Notes under the pieces: generated by a model | Seen by the model: the letters and a program-made list of their open reading frames with translations, nothing else | Databases searched by the model: none | What the model was told of the DNA's origin: nothing | In this document: positions 11,108-21,378 of the stretch, one piece after another | Layout: each line of letters opens with the position of its first letter | How positions within the stretch are numbered: the stretch's first letter is position 1 | Program-made: the position numbers and the translations under genes | DNA from: Ustilaginoidea virens | Taxonomy: Eukaryota; Ascomycota; Sordariomycetes; Hypocreales; Clavicipitaceae | Length of the DNA stretch: 64,000 nt | Assembly (NCBI RefSeq): GCF_000687475.1 | Contig: NC_057320.1 | Coordinates: 3,162,001-3,226,000 of the forward strand | Reading direction: 5' to 3'

Positions 11108-12977
11108 TCACTGCCCGCTCGAGCTCCCCACCCTCCCCCGGGCCGGAACGCCGTCCACGTCCATCTCCAGCTCCGTCGCCATCTGCCACCACGACACCGC
11201 GTCCACCACCCCCCCCAGCGGCATGCGCAGCCGCTGCATCCCCTGGGCGTGCGTCTCCGTCCTCGCGGCCTCGATGGCGTGGTGCTCAAACTCCAGCTCG
11301 CCCGAGAGGGCGTACGCCTCGTTCCACGCCGCCAGCAGCTTGGCCAGGTCGACGCGCAGCCGCCACCCGGCGCGCCAGACGAGCTTCCTCGCGCGCCGCG
11401 AGTACGTGAAGGAGCAGGCCTGCCCGTGCTGAGCGTTCCACAGCGTCATGGTCTCCAGCTTGGGCATGCGCAGGGCCGTGGCGGCGGCGCCCCGCAGCAG
11501 CAGCCAGATGTGCTGCGTGTCCGTGGCCTCGTGCAGCATCGTCGACGTGAGGGCCAGCGTCGTGAGCTCCGGCCACCGCCAGCTCGGCTGCGCCACGGTG
11601 CAGAAGTGCAGGGCGTCGATCATGAAGGACACGGACAGGTGCTCGAGGCGCTCCAGCCGCCGGGTGGCGTCGGCCACGGCGATGGCGAGGAGAGTGTCCG
11701 GCCTCCTGCCCCTGCGCTGGGCCCGGATGGACGCGCCCCGCGTGGAGCGCACCAGCTGCTTCATGCAAAACTCGTTGTAGTCTTCGAAAATGGATATGTG
11801 CCTGATGCTCGTGGGCAGGCAGCGACCGTCCATGAGGAGCCCATATTCTGCAGCATCATCAGCTCGTCGGCGGCGCCGGAAAAGAAAAAAAAAAGAGAAA
11901 AGAACGGGAACCGTATGGACTTGTTTCCCTTGGAATAAACTTATCATGTCGTCGAGAAACAACCACAAAAAAAAAAAAAAGAAACAGGACATGTTGGCCC
12001 TTGCCAACTCACTCCCACTCACCGTGGTCAAACTCGGCCTGGTCTATCGTGTTCCACGCCCTCCACGGCTCATACACCAAGTCCTCCAGCGCCGGCAGGT
12101 TCTGCAGCATGAGCCCCAGAGTCGTTGCCGCGAACCGCCGCCGCGACTGCCGCCTCATGACGAGCCGCGTGACGGCCGCGACCGTGGGCAGCGCCTGCCG
12201 CAGCCTCAGCGGCGACCTCTGGTCCCATATCCTCGACACGGCCCCGTAGTCGGGGAACCAGTACCACCCCCAGCCGCCGGGCTTGGGCCGCTGCTCCCGC
12301 AGGACGCAGGGCGGGATGCAGATGCCGCGGGGGACGTCGGCGCGCCCGCCAAAGAACCACGCCGGGAACCAATGCAGCGTGTCGCTCGGCGACTGCACCG
12401 AGATCTCGAGCGTCAAGCCCCGGCCCGTGGCCCGCCACCCCGACAGGATGGCAAAGACCCTCTCGACGGCCAGGCCGATGATGCGCCCGTTGGCCTCCTG
12501 CTCCCACTCCGTCTCCGGCCTGTCGCACTCCCAGCACGTGTACTCGCGGAGCTCGATGTTGAGCCAGATGTGCCGCACCAGGCGTCGCTGGCGATCCACC
12601 ATGCGCCTCTCCAGCCCGCGGAGCTGCCGGTCGTGGATCCGCACGTGGCTAAACTTGTGCGCCTCGATAAACCGCTGCCACTCCCTGCACACCAGCGCGT
12701 ACCTGGTCAGGCTGTGCCGTTCGTACACGATCGAGCGGAGGATCTGGGAGCGAACCTCGGGGGGCAGCCGAGGCCAGCCGGTGACGGGGAGTTCCTTGCG
12801 CCATGTCAGTATCGTCCGCGAGCGCTCGAATAAGCTATAAAGGTAGGAGTAGGAGCAGGAGCAGGAGCAGGAGCAGAAGTAGGACGCGGCGCCATAAAAT
12901 GACACGACGACGCCAAAGAATCGAGCGGTGCAGTCGACTGCAAGCATAAACACCCTGATGCCGACCCAGCCTGGCAT
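11108..12977 (-). CDS. F-box protein with DUF6546-type C-terminal domain
   Basis: Two exons, 12977-12023 and 11847-11108, give 564 aa. The F-box-like start is WPRLPPEVRSQILRSI followed by YALVCREWQRFIEAHKFSHV, and a DRRMVDRQRRLVRHIWLNIE-like segment leads into the domain. The block LTLEISVQSPSDTLHWF and the long C-terminal region (LVRSTRGASIRAQRRGRR, LPKLETMTLWNAQHG-like) match the architecture I know from hypocrealean DUF6546 proteins. Such proteins presumably act as SCF ubiquitin-ligase adaptors; substrates are unknown. The intron (11848-12022) has a GTGAGT donor and CTGCAG acceptor and splits a Glu codon. The ATG at 12977 gives a hydrophobic, Ser/Cys-repeat N-terminus (SCSCSCSYSYLYS) encoded by a TCCTGC-type hexanucleotide repeat at about 12843-12880. 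The true start could be inside it or in a missed upstream exon. Confidence 0.75.
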
Positions 12978-13654
12978 GGTGGATGATTTTTCCCGAGCTT
13001 TCTCTTCTTTTCCCCCTTCTCTTGCCCTCCTCTCTTTCCATTCTCTTGGTTTGGTTCTTTCTTTTTTTTTTCCCCTTCTTAATGTTCTATTTTCTTTTAT
13101 TTCTTTCTTTTTTCCTTCGCAGAAACGCTCTTTTTAACCCGACGCAAGGGGCTGGGATCTAGCTTTTCGATGGATGCGATGCGCAAGCTGCAAACGTTAT
13201 TCCAAAACCACAAGCCTACACCGAAAAGCTTGGTCGCGTCGCGCCCATGTCCTGCAGATGGCGAGGCTAAATAACCGCTCTGCGTGCATGCCAAGGTTGC
13301 ACCGCAACACTACGTCAAGACGGCTTCCAGACGCTGACACACTGCAAAACATTTCATGTGTTTCTTACTTTGACATTGTTCGAGTTTCCGACCAGCTATG
13401 CCTTTACCAATGTCCGATGGTAGAAAATGCCAAGGGCGCCGGAAACGCCCAACCGTCATTGATAAGATGGTGATGGCTGCTGTTGTGTGATGCGATGCCA
13501 AAACAAACCTCTTTTGACTTTGTTTTGCCTTTGCTTCACTCGAGCAACCAGGGGAAAATGATGGAACAAGTACAAAAAAAAAAAAAAAGACCGGAAATGA
13601 AAAAAAAAAAAAAAAAAAAAAAAGGAAAAGAACCCCCCCCAAAAAAAACACCTG
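12978..13654. other. Intergenic: F-box gene promoter and cut9 3' region
   Basis: A pyrimidine-rich tract at about 13000-13130 lies upstream of the F-box gene, as is common near fungal transcription starts. Near 13574-13645 there are several A runs (one of about 22) and a C run just past the cut9 stop. I see no gene. Confidence 0.6.
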
Positions 13655-15653
13655 CTACTGGTCGTCATCCGTCATTTCCATTATGCTCTCTCCTCCATCC
13701 TCTTCGTCGTCTAGAAGCGCTCCCCTCGTCGTCACCCTTCCCTTGCCCTTGTCCGGCACGCCTTGACCGATCCCCACATCATGGCCGTTTAGTCTCTGCG
13801 CAGCTTCCATCTTTCTCTCGTCAAGGTGGTGCTCAAACTCGGCAAGATGGTCGGCATCTTGGTCTGCTGCCACGTCGGTCAGAACCGTCTCCTCGAGCGC
13901 CTTGTTCAAGAGCTCGGTGGCGATGCTGTCCTGCGGGTTGATGGCCAGGGCTTGATGCAAGACGGCCACGGCCTCCTCGGGCCGGTTCTGCTCCATCAGG
14001 ATGAGCCCCTTGGCGCTAAAGATTGCGGCGTCCTTACCGCCCAACCTCAGCACCTCGTCAAACATGTCGAGCGCCCTGTTAAAGTGGCGCAGACGTCGGT
14101 ACGCGTGCGCGAGGTTCGTCTTGGCCGAGAGCCAGGCCGAAGGCTCGCTGTTGATCTCCTCGGCCACGTCCAGGGCGGCGGTCAAGTACTGCACGGCTTC
14201 CTTGGGGCGGTCCTGGTGGTACTTGACGATGCCCATCTCGTTGAGCAGCAGAGGATCCGTCTTGCAGAGGCCGTAGGCCGTCTTGAGGAACTCCTCGGCG
14301 AGGGCCATGTTGTTGAGCGCGTGGTTCTGCATGCCGAGGAAGACCTGGGGCAGATGGGTGCCCATGAACAACCTGGCGGCCGTGGAGTAGGCCGAGATGG
14401 CCTGGTCGTGCTCGCCCTCGGCCGCAAACGTGTGGGCGAAACCTATCCAGGCCGGGCCGAAGTGCGCGTCCATCATGCTGGCCTTGCTAAAGTACCGGCG
14501 AGCTTCGGCAATCTTGCCAATGGCAAAGTAGTAGATGCCGACGGCCAGCCACGTGCACGGCTCGTCCGGGTGGGTGTCGGCAAGGTCGTGGGCCACGAGA
14601 AACAGGACGTTGTTCATCTTGAGCTCGTACAGGCATGCCAGGTGCACGGGGTACACGGAAAAGTTGTACTTGTCCTCGTGCAGTATCGAGTTGGTGATGG
14701 CGAGGGCGTCCTGGTGGCGGCACTGGGTGTAGAGCAGGTCGGCCCGCGCGAGCTGAAGATCGGGGTTGGCAGACAGGCGGTAGTGCGTCGACAGGGAGTC
14801 GTGGGCGGTTTGGAAGGCGGCCGGGTTGCGGTACTTGGACAGGCGCGTCGTGTAGAGCATCCTGGTGAAGTCGGCGGCTTCCTGGGACGAGGAAACGTCG
14901 CCAGACACGGTGATGGAGTCAAAGTCGAGGCTTTCGAGAAACTGCCACTCCTCGTCGGGCGACAGCAGCGAGTTCTTCATGAGCTGCTGGAAGGCCTCGA
15001 AGCATCGGACGTCGATGCGCACGGCATCCTTGTAGCACTCCTTGGCCCTGTCAAAGGCGTTCTGCTTGGCGTAGCAGATTCCCCTGAGGAAGCACATGGC
15101 CGCCTCGAAGCGCCGGTTGGCCGCATCCTCCTCGTCCACCCCGGCGTCGCGGCGACGGCTGCCGTGGTGGCGGGGCTGCGACTTTCGCTTGTTGCTGCCG
15201 CCGTTGGAGATGAGATGGGTCGGGTTCCGCTCCCCGAGGACAGCGAGCGCTTCCTCGTAACGAGACTGCTTGATGAGACAGTGCCCGGCGAGATAGCGAC
15301 ACGACGGGCTGCGGGACACGAGGTCCTGCTTGGAGAGGAAGGCCTGCGCGCGAGTGTAGTTGCCCGTAGCAAAGTGAACTTGAGCCAGCCAGAAGGCGTC
15401 GTGGTCGTCATCTGCAGCGGGGGAGGGGGGGGAGACCGGGCAAAGTCTTGTCAGCCGGCGGGCCCATCTCGCAGGTTTTACTCGGACTCGGAATCGCGAA
15501 AACCTGGAAAGACGGGAATCATCGTGCATGGGTGGATGGGGGGCAAGGAAACGAACTAGTCAAGGCCAGCAGCTTGTCGCCGATAAAGATGGCGGATTCG
15601 TACTGCGCCTTGTTCAGAGCATCCTGCCGCCACTCCCTGAGGAACTTCTCCAT
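13655..15653 (-). CDS. cut9: Anaphase-promoting complex subunit Cut9/APC6 (Cdc16)
   Basis: A TPR scaffold subunit of the APC/C ubiquitin ligase, acting in nuclear mitotic exit. The two exons 15653-15557 and 15411-13655 give 617 aa, normal for Cut9/Cdc16. Exon 1 encodes MEKFLREWRQDALNKAQYES and ends in LLALT. The spliced codon AAT gives LTNDDHDAFWLAQVHF, the typical start of the family's repeats. TPR units run nearly the whole length, for example YLAGHCLIKQSRYEEALAVL, TWLAVGIYYFAIGKIAEARR, AWIGFAHTFAAEGEHDQAIS and LLNEMGIVKYHQDRPKEAVQ. The tail is acidic. An upstream in-frame extension into the intron exists but is not the real start. The intron (15412-15556) has a weak GTTCGT donor and a CTGCAG acceptor. 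The gene is divergent from HIS3, with 480 bp between start codons. Confidence 0.93.
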
Positions 15654-16133
15654 GGCGCGACGTTGTTTTCACACATGAGCGGAGGCGAAGAAGCAAGCAA
15701 AAGGCCTGGGGGGGGGGGGGGGGGGGGGGCGAAACTTATGTCCGGAGAGAGACGGCGGGGGAGCTGGCGGACATTGCTTTTTTCCAGGCTCGGCAGATTG
15801 ACTGTTTCGATGACTTTTGGTCAGGGTTCGGGGGGGAGGGGATCTTGCTGCGAGTGACGGACTGCGGACTTGTCGTTGCAAGCGCGACCATGGATGGTTG
15901 AGGTTGAAGCTGTACTGGCATGGAATAGAAGCGGGTTTTCCTCGGCCACGTGGGGGTGCGATGAGTAAAAAGGGGGTGGGGAAAAGGTGGGGGGGCGTGC
16001 AGAGCAAGAGAGCCGGGGTACGTCTAGCTCGCGGGAACTTGCCATCGCCAGCGCCAAAACTTGCTGCTTCCAAAGCTCGAAACCTCAAAAGGCTTCAGCA
16101 ACCCCCGCGAACGACAAGCAGCAACCGCCCGCC
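15654..16133. promoter_or_regulatory. Shared divergent promoter cut9 / HIS3
   Basis: 480 bp separate the two start codons. The region holds an uninterrupted G run of about 20 (about 15710-15729), close to the cut9 start, and more G-rich stretches near 15828 and 15970-15995. I found no clear TATA box or TGACTC-type Gcn4/CpcA site by eye. Confidence 0.6.
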
Positions 16134-16957
16134 ATGGAGCCCTCCCCCGCCGTCCGAGTCCGATCCGCAGCCCTTGCCCGCGACACCAACGAGACCAAGA
16201 TCCAGCTGGCCATCAACCTCGACGGCGGAGACTTTCCCACCGCCACCGACGCGCGCCTCCTCCAAGCCGCCACCGCGCACGCCTCTCAGTCCAGCAAGTC
16301 GCAGCGCATCGCGGTAGACACCGGCATCGGGTTCCTCGACCACATGCTCCACGCCTTGGCCAAGCACGCCGGTTGGAGCCTCGCCCTCTGCTGCGAGGGA
16401 GATCTCCACAGTGCGTGTGCCTTTTCTTTTCTTTCTTTTTTTTTCTTTTTTTTTTGAGTGTTCCTCCCCCGGAATCATGCATGTCGCTTTCGAAAACGGC
16501 TCCCTCGGCCTGGCTGACCTTTTTTCTTTGGCAAACCGCCATAGTCGACGACCATCACACCGCCGAAGACTGCTGCATCGCCCTCGGCTACGCCTTCCAC
16601 CAGGCCTTGGGCAGCCTCGCCGGAGTCGCTCGGTTCGGCTACGCCTACGCTCCTCTTGACGAGGCGCTCTCCCGGGCCGTCGTCGACCTGTCCAACCGTC
16701 CTTATAGCGTCGTCGAGCTCGGGCTCAAGCGTGAATGGCTTGGCAAGCTGAGCACCGAGATGGTGCCGCACTGCCTGCAGAGCTTTGCGCAGGCCGCTCG
16801 CCTCACCCTTCATGTGGATTGCCTTCGAGGTGACAACGACCACCACAGGGCCGAGAGTGCGTTCAAGGCTCTCGCGGTGGCCATCAAGATGGCTACCGCT
16901 CGTGTCAAGGGAAAGGAAGGCGAGGTGCCCAGTACCAAGGGAACCTTGAGTGCCTAG
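16134..16957 (+). CDS. HIS3: Imidazoleglycerol-phosphate dehydratase (histidine biosynthesis)
   Basis: Catalyses dehydration of imidazole-glycerol phosphate to imidazole-acetol phosphate, the seventh histidine step, with a di-manganese centre. Exons 16134-16410 and 16545-16957 give 229 aa, normal for fungal HIS3. Metal-binding motifs are visible: [27 protein letters not shown] and [17 protein letters not shown]. The intron (16411-16544, GTGCGT donor, CTGAC branch, ATAG acceptor) splits an Ile codon immediately before DDHHTAED. The start [20 protein letters not shown] fits the family, and the C-terminus [13 protein letters not shown] is the usual fungal end. Directly after the TAG stop the same frame stays open and encodes a Gly-His repeat, reported as a finding. 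It is convergent with argJ. Confidence 0.95.
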
Positions 16958-17341
16958 CTTGATCATGATGGTCGCATTGGTCATAATGGTCATCGTGGTC
17001 ATCATGGTCATCATGGTCACGACGGTCACGACGGTCATGATGGCGTTTCTTTCCTTTATTTCTTTCTCTCTTCAGTCTTCTGGCGCAACGGTAGGGGCGT
17101 GTCTACTCGGAGCAATCATTTTATTCGGCACCCTCAAACATTTAGAGCAATAGAGCAGCATGTCATGACTTGCCATGGTTGATTTTTTATAGTCTTTACT
17201 CTTCATTTTATTTCCATCTTCAGTTCCACCTTTCCTCTGCAGAATCCACCCATTTCCTACGCTTGAAATGGACCCTGATTTCGATCGCACTTTTGATACC
17301 ACACATGCTATGCTAGTCCACATATACACGCCTCCTGTCAA
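16958..17341. other. Convergent 3' spacer between HIS3 and argJ
   Basis: The proximal part is the 9-bp repeat described separately. The remainder is T-rich 3'-UTR-like sequence on both sides. No other gene is seen. Confidence 0.6.
16970..17041 (+). repeat. 9-bp tandem repeat GGTCAYNNY after the HIS3 stop
   Basis: Eight imperfect 9-bp units (GGTCATCAT, GGTCACGAC and similar) start 12 bp after the HIS3 stop codon. Their phase matches the HIS3 frame, so they would read as Gly-His-X repeats. Confidence 0.85.
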
Positions 17342-18778
17342 TCACGTACGGTAGTCGCCGTTGATGGTGACGTAGTCGTGGCTGAAATCGCACGTCCAGT
17401 GAACTGCAGCTTTGTCGCCCGTGCCGAGCTTCACCAGAATCTCCAGGTCTTCCATTTCGAGAATCTCGCTGGCACGCTCCTCGTCCACTTGCTCGGGCTC
17501 GCCATTCACCAACAGCTTGAGCTCCTTGGACCCATCCGTGGGGACAAACGAGACGTGGGTCTTCTCGGGCACAATCTCGGGCACATCGCTGATCGGCTGG
17601 CCAGGTTTCGAGATGAGAGCATAGCCAGCAGCGCACAGGATACGCCCCCAGTTGGCATCCTTGCCGTACAGCGCGGTTTTGACGAGCGGCGAGAGGGCAA
17701 TAGACCGGGCGACCTGGCGGGCGGATTCTTCAGAAGCGCCGTCCACGACGCGAATGGTGACGAACTTTGTGGCCCCCTCGCCGTCGCGCACAATGTACTT
17801 GGCCAAGTCGGTGGCAAAGTCGGTTAACACGGTCTGCAACGCATCGTAGTCTGGCGACTGTTCCGACGAGACTTGCTTGCCGCCAGCGGCGCCGTTGGCC
17901 AAAAGAGCCACAGTATCGTTGGTGGACGTATCTCCGTCCACGGTAATGGAGTTGAATGAGCGGTCCACGGCGTGCCCAAGAAGGTTTTTCATCACGGCGG
18001 GAGCAATCGGGGCATCGGTGGCCAAGATGGTTAGCAGCGTCGCCATGTTTGGCGCCAGCATGCCGGCGCCCTTGGTCATGCCGGCAATCCGATACTCCAC
18101 GCCTGGCGACGAGGGAAGGCGGAACGCCCGGGACATGAGCTTGGGAAATGTATCCGTGGTGCAGATGGCCTTGGCGCAGCTCATCCAGTCGCTGTGATGG
18201 TGCCCAGCTTGTTGCACCGCCATGGGGATGTGATGGAGGATCTTTGCGATGGGTAGCCTGTGCCACGTGTCAGAAATCGTGAAAAAAAAAAAGGACAAAG
18301 GAACAAAATGGAAAAAAAAGAAGATCGCAACGGCCCAGTTGGTCGCCTCTCACCTCTGACCGATGACTCCGGTGCTCATGACAATGGTTGAGCTTTTGCT
18401 CCCAACCCGCTGATCGGTCGCCTCGGCCATCTGGGCGGCATCTCGAAGGCCGCCGATGCCGGTCACGGCGTTGGCATTGCCCGAGTTGACAATGACGCTG
18501 CGGACGCCAGCGTTGGCTTTGCTCTGGAGGAGTTTGCGGCTAAAGGTCACGGGAGCCGCCTGGAACTTGTTCTTGGTAAAGACGGCAGCTGCAGAGCAGT
18601 CTCGGTCTGAAGTCACCAGCGCGATGTCGGGCTTGCTTGTGTTGCCAGGCTTGACACCGCAGAATATGCCGGCGGCGGAAAACCCCTTGGGGTAGGTGCC
18701 AGACGTGGGTACGTACTTGGCCTTGGCGGCTGGAATCGTGCCGCCAAGGCTGGTTGAAATTGCGCGAGTAAAGCTCAT
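17342..18778 (-). CDS. Arginine biosynthesis bifunctional protein ArgJ (ornithine acetyltransferase / N-acetylglutamate synthase)
   Basis: Transfers acetyl from N-acetylornithine to glutamate in the mitochondrial acetylated cycle of ornithine/arginine synthesis. Exons 18778-18354 and 18257-17342 give 446 aa, usual for the family. The N-terminus [20 protein letters not shown] resembles a short mitochondrial targeting sequence in hypocrealean orthologues. Family motifs include [30 protein letters not shown] and [25 protein letters not shown] carries the autoproteolytic Ala-Thr site that separates alpha and beta chains. [13 protein letters not shown] and the C-terminus [12 protein letters not shown] are also typical. 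The intron (18258-18353) has a GTGAGA donor and CACAG acceptor and splits an Arg codon in GQR. The CTGTTGC-rich stretch just upstream of the ATG (about 18800-18830) is leader, not coding. Confidence 0.95.
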
Positions 18779-19226
18779 CTCTCCTCCTGCACCTGCTCCA
18801 GATGTTGCTGTTGCTGTTGCTGTTGCTCTTGCCTTTGCCTCGTCGATTTTTTTTGATTTTTTTTTTTGGGGTGGCGTTGAGGCAGAAACGCAAAGGCTAA
18901 GGGAGAGCGAGGGCCTGAGGGGCGAACGTACATAGATGGTGGCCGTGGCCGGTTACTACCATGATTCAGTGAGGACAACACAGTAGCTCCAGGCTCGTGA
19001 CTGAAGCGGCAACCTTGTCGAGCACCATCGACAAGTCTCGGCCGGGAATGGGGACGCTGTCTTGGAATGCATCTCTGTGTACGGAGTGCTCCGTGCTCGG
19101 GGATTCAAGCAAAGCTGAAAGTGTATTGTCGCCCATGATTGAGAATTTGAGATTCAAGGAAGGGCAAGTTACTTTCCAGCCGCCCCAACTTCGACGAAGC
19201 CAAGGAGTCTGTCTCGAGGGTACAGG
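18779..19226. other. Intergenic: argJ upstream region
   Basis: Upstream of argJ lie repeated TGTTGC trinucleotide-type units (about 18800-18830), a T tract (about 18848-18868), and a GTACGGAGTGCTCCGTG palindrome at about 19079. I see no gene before the inverted-repeat element begins. Confidence 0.6.
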
Positions 19227-19976
19227 TCAACCGACCTATGTCCCCCCCTTATCATCCGACCCCCCCATAATAACTTAACTGACCTGACCATTGCTGTGGG
19301 CTATACTCTTAATATAATTGGTTTATTAGGGAGTAGTGGGTCAGGTCACTTTATATAGAAAACTATATGGAGAAGTACTTTCTCTACTGTTTTATTAGGT
19401 TCTTACGTAAGGGTACCTAGTAATAGTACTAAAGAAGTCACTTTATATAGAAAATAGTATAGGAAAGTACTTTCTCTACTATTTCTTAGGTTCTATAGTA
19501 GGGGTACCTAGTCAAAGAAGTTAAAGAAGTCACTTTCTATAGATATATATATATAAAGATACCTCTTTTTCTATCCCTAGTAGGTACCTAGGTACTAGGT
19601 ACTTAGTAGAAATATAAGAAGTCACTTTATATAGAAAAATATATATAAAGGTACCTTTTCTATGTATAGTACCTAAGGACCTAGGTACCTACCTAATAAA
19701 AGAAAGGAAGTCACTTTCTATAGGAAAGTCTATATAATAGTACTTTATCTACTTTTAATATTAGGTTCTTAGGTAGGGATACCTAGTAAAAATATAAGGG
19801 AAATCACTCACTATAGAAAAATATATATAAAGATACTTATAGTCTAGTGGCTACTATAGATTAAAGGATCTACTACTATTTATTAGCGTATCTCTATATT
19901 AGGAAAGAGCATTGGTCAGGTCTGTTAAGTTATTATGGGGGGGTCGAATGACTAGGGGGGGGCATAGGTCGGTTGA
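19227..19976. mobile_element. MITE-like element: 69-bp terminal inverted repeats around an AT-rich tandem-repeat core
   Basis: The left end, 19227-19295, starts TCAACCGACCTATG. It is repeated in inverse orientation at 19908-19976, and the arms match at 63 of 69 positions by hand alignment with no gaps. Both arms contain C runs and the word ATAATAACTTAAC. The 612-bp interior is very AT-rich, unlike the flanks, and consists largely of about six diverged copies of a ~92-bp unit. There is no coding capacity, so it looks non-autonomous. I found no clean target-site duplication: GG precedes the left end and TA follows the right end. GTCTCG does occur a few bases outside each end (about 19211 and 19983). 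The autonomous partner and element class are unknown. AT enrichment could reflect repeat-induced point mutation or the element's own composition. Confidence 0.75.
19346..19895. repeat. Approximately six diverged ~92-bp tandem repeats inside the inverted-repeat element
   Basis: The anchor word GTCACTTT followed by TATAGAAAA recurs at 19346, 19437, 19529, 19621 and 19710, and in degraded form near 19803. The spacings are 91, 92, 92, 89 and about 93 bp. Each unit continues with AAAGTAC(T/C)TTT, a CTACT-T-TTAGGTTC-like part, and a GTACCTAGTA palindromic word. Confidence 0.8.
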
Positions 19977-20152
19977 TATGTAGTCTCGTCTGTCTCCCTC
20001 CTGCAGCTGCCAACAAGCGCGTTCCCAGCTGGAAACTGCTGCCGCCCAGCACTGACCAACCAGCTGCTGTCAAGAGCGCCCCACTCCGGAAATTGCGCTG
20101 CTTGCACGTGCCTTACCTAAGCAAAAGCGCTGATTCAGCGCGCCCCAACTGG

Positions 20153-20161
20153 GGTATAAAG
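20153..20161 (+). promoter_or_regulatory. TATA-box-like element (GGTATAAAG)
   Basis: A consensus TATA word sits in GC-rich sequence and is followed by a CT-rich stretch, as at fungal core promoters. No downstream coding region could be tied to it. Confidence 0.4.
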
Positions 20162-20506
20162 TCTCTCCCCTCCGCCGCAGACTTTCGGTTCTCTTTTCCT
20201 CTTTCCTCTCCATCCGAGTGCACGGGCGTTTTCCTTCTCCGTGAAGCGATAAGCTGAGAGAGGAATTTTGCTAGTTGAAAACTATACACAAACCGCTCCT
20301 GTTTGATTTATTCGGGCAGGGAATTTTTGGAACCTTTTTTCGCCTTGTTTTTTTTTTTTTTCCTTTCATTGCAGCTTGATTCTTCGTGGGTCAGCGTGAA
20401 GAAGGGAAGCGTCGATGTTTTGCTTGCCAGGGCCTGGAATGGAAAGTGTGTAAACGATTTTTCCGTCTAGAGGCGTCCTAGCTACGTTGCGTGTGTTTCA
20501 AATGCT

Positions 20507-20534
20507 GCTCCTGCTGCTGCTGCTGCTGCTGCTG
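20507..20534. repeat. CTG trinucleotide repeat
   Basis: About nine CTG units in a spacer with no recognised gene. Confidence 0.85.
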
Positions 20535-21177
20535 CGGGCGTGTCTAAATGTTGAATGTTGACTCGCCGACGAGTCCTTTTTTTCTCTCGGCGTTGAAATG
20601 TTATTTCCCCGGTTGAATCCTTGCCTCCATTCAAGCAGCTGCTGAACCCGCAGCAAATAGGCCCACGCCTGGCTCGCCGCGAGAAAGTGGAGAGACGGTC
20701 TGCGTAGCCGGCTGCAATGTCAAGTTCATTCGTGCCGTGATTGATGTCCATTGATGCTTCTGATGGTTTTGCTGTCCGTTCGATTACGCACGTAGTTGAC
20801 AGTGCGGAGTTATCCGTGGCCAGCACAGTACGTCCTGGATCGTTCCTACCAGACCCGACGGAGTCGACTCAAGTCGAGTACAGTATGTACAGCACAGTAC
20901 CTGCCAGGGAGCACTGCTAGCGCGGGGCAATCGAGGCACAACTATAACTGTAGGTACCTTAGGTAGCCAATGTAGGTGCGTGCACTGTAGCTTATAGCAC
21001 GTCAAGGCGCTAAACTTTCTCCCAACATCCGCAGATCTGCAGCCAAAGCAAAACACCAAACACGGCCGTCACTGACTGATCGCCGACGTCAATCCGGCGC
21101 GGCAAATCCTTTTGTGCAAATCTGAAGCAGAGCACCAGAGACGACGACATCCAGATCCCGCCGCCCTCCCGCCAGCA

Positions 21178-21185
21178 ACAGAAAA

Positions 21186-21254
<69 letters not shown>
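21178..21254 (+). repeat. CAA/CAG repeat in the GCD2 5' leader
   Basis: AACAGC-type hexamers pass into about 17 pure CAG units, ending about 125 bp upstream of the GCD2 ATG. No ATG occurs between about 21061 and 21378, so it should be untranslated leader or promoter. Confidence 0.85.
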
Positions 21255-21378
21255 TTTTCCGTAGTCAGTTTGACACTGGAGACTTGATCCACCGACAACG
21301 TGCCCCTCGTTTCTACCACGTCTCGAGGCTCGACCAGCCAACTACCTTCCCCCGAACGGTTCGATATAGCCTGCCCTC

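Larger units (their letters stand above)
19977..21378. other. Intergenic: TATA-containing unit and GCD2 leader
   Basis: A GGTATAAAG TATA-like box lies at about 20153-20161, followed by pyrimidine-rich sequence, a T run near 20349-20362, and TTTCATTGCAG, which resembles a splice acceptor (about 20366-20376). I could not find a convincing coding frame or a known RNA. A CTG repeat lies at about 20507-20534 and a CAG tract at about 21198-21254. Confidence 0.5.

Noticed and set aside
11790..12833. 347-codon plus-strand frame opposite the F-box gene
   Set aside because: Its composition is Pro/Arg repeats from the complementary strand. The minus-strand reading has a clear F-box, a clean intron and family motifs.
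13826..15559. 577-codon open frame on the plus strand opposite cut9
   Set aside because: It is the antisense shadow of the TPR-coding cut9 exon, Val/Gly/Arg-rich as expected from reversed GC-rich codons, with no recognisable domain.
19346..19895. CRISPR-like reading of the regularly spaced repeats
   Set aside because: The spacers are diverged copies of the same ~92-bp unit, not unique sequences, and the host is eukaryotic.
19227..19976. Interpreting the AT-rich block as a centromere fragment or a mitochondrial insertion
   Set aside because: It is only 750 bp, bounded precisely by inverted repeats, and flanked directly by normal housekeeping genes.
20482..20826. Minus-strand frame with an Ala run at 20.5-20.8 kb
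   Set aside because: The frame starts at a non-ATG codon, and the Ala run comes from the CTG trinucleotide repeat; no conserved motif.
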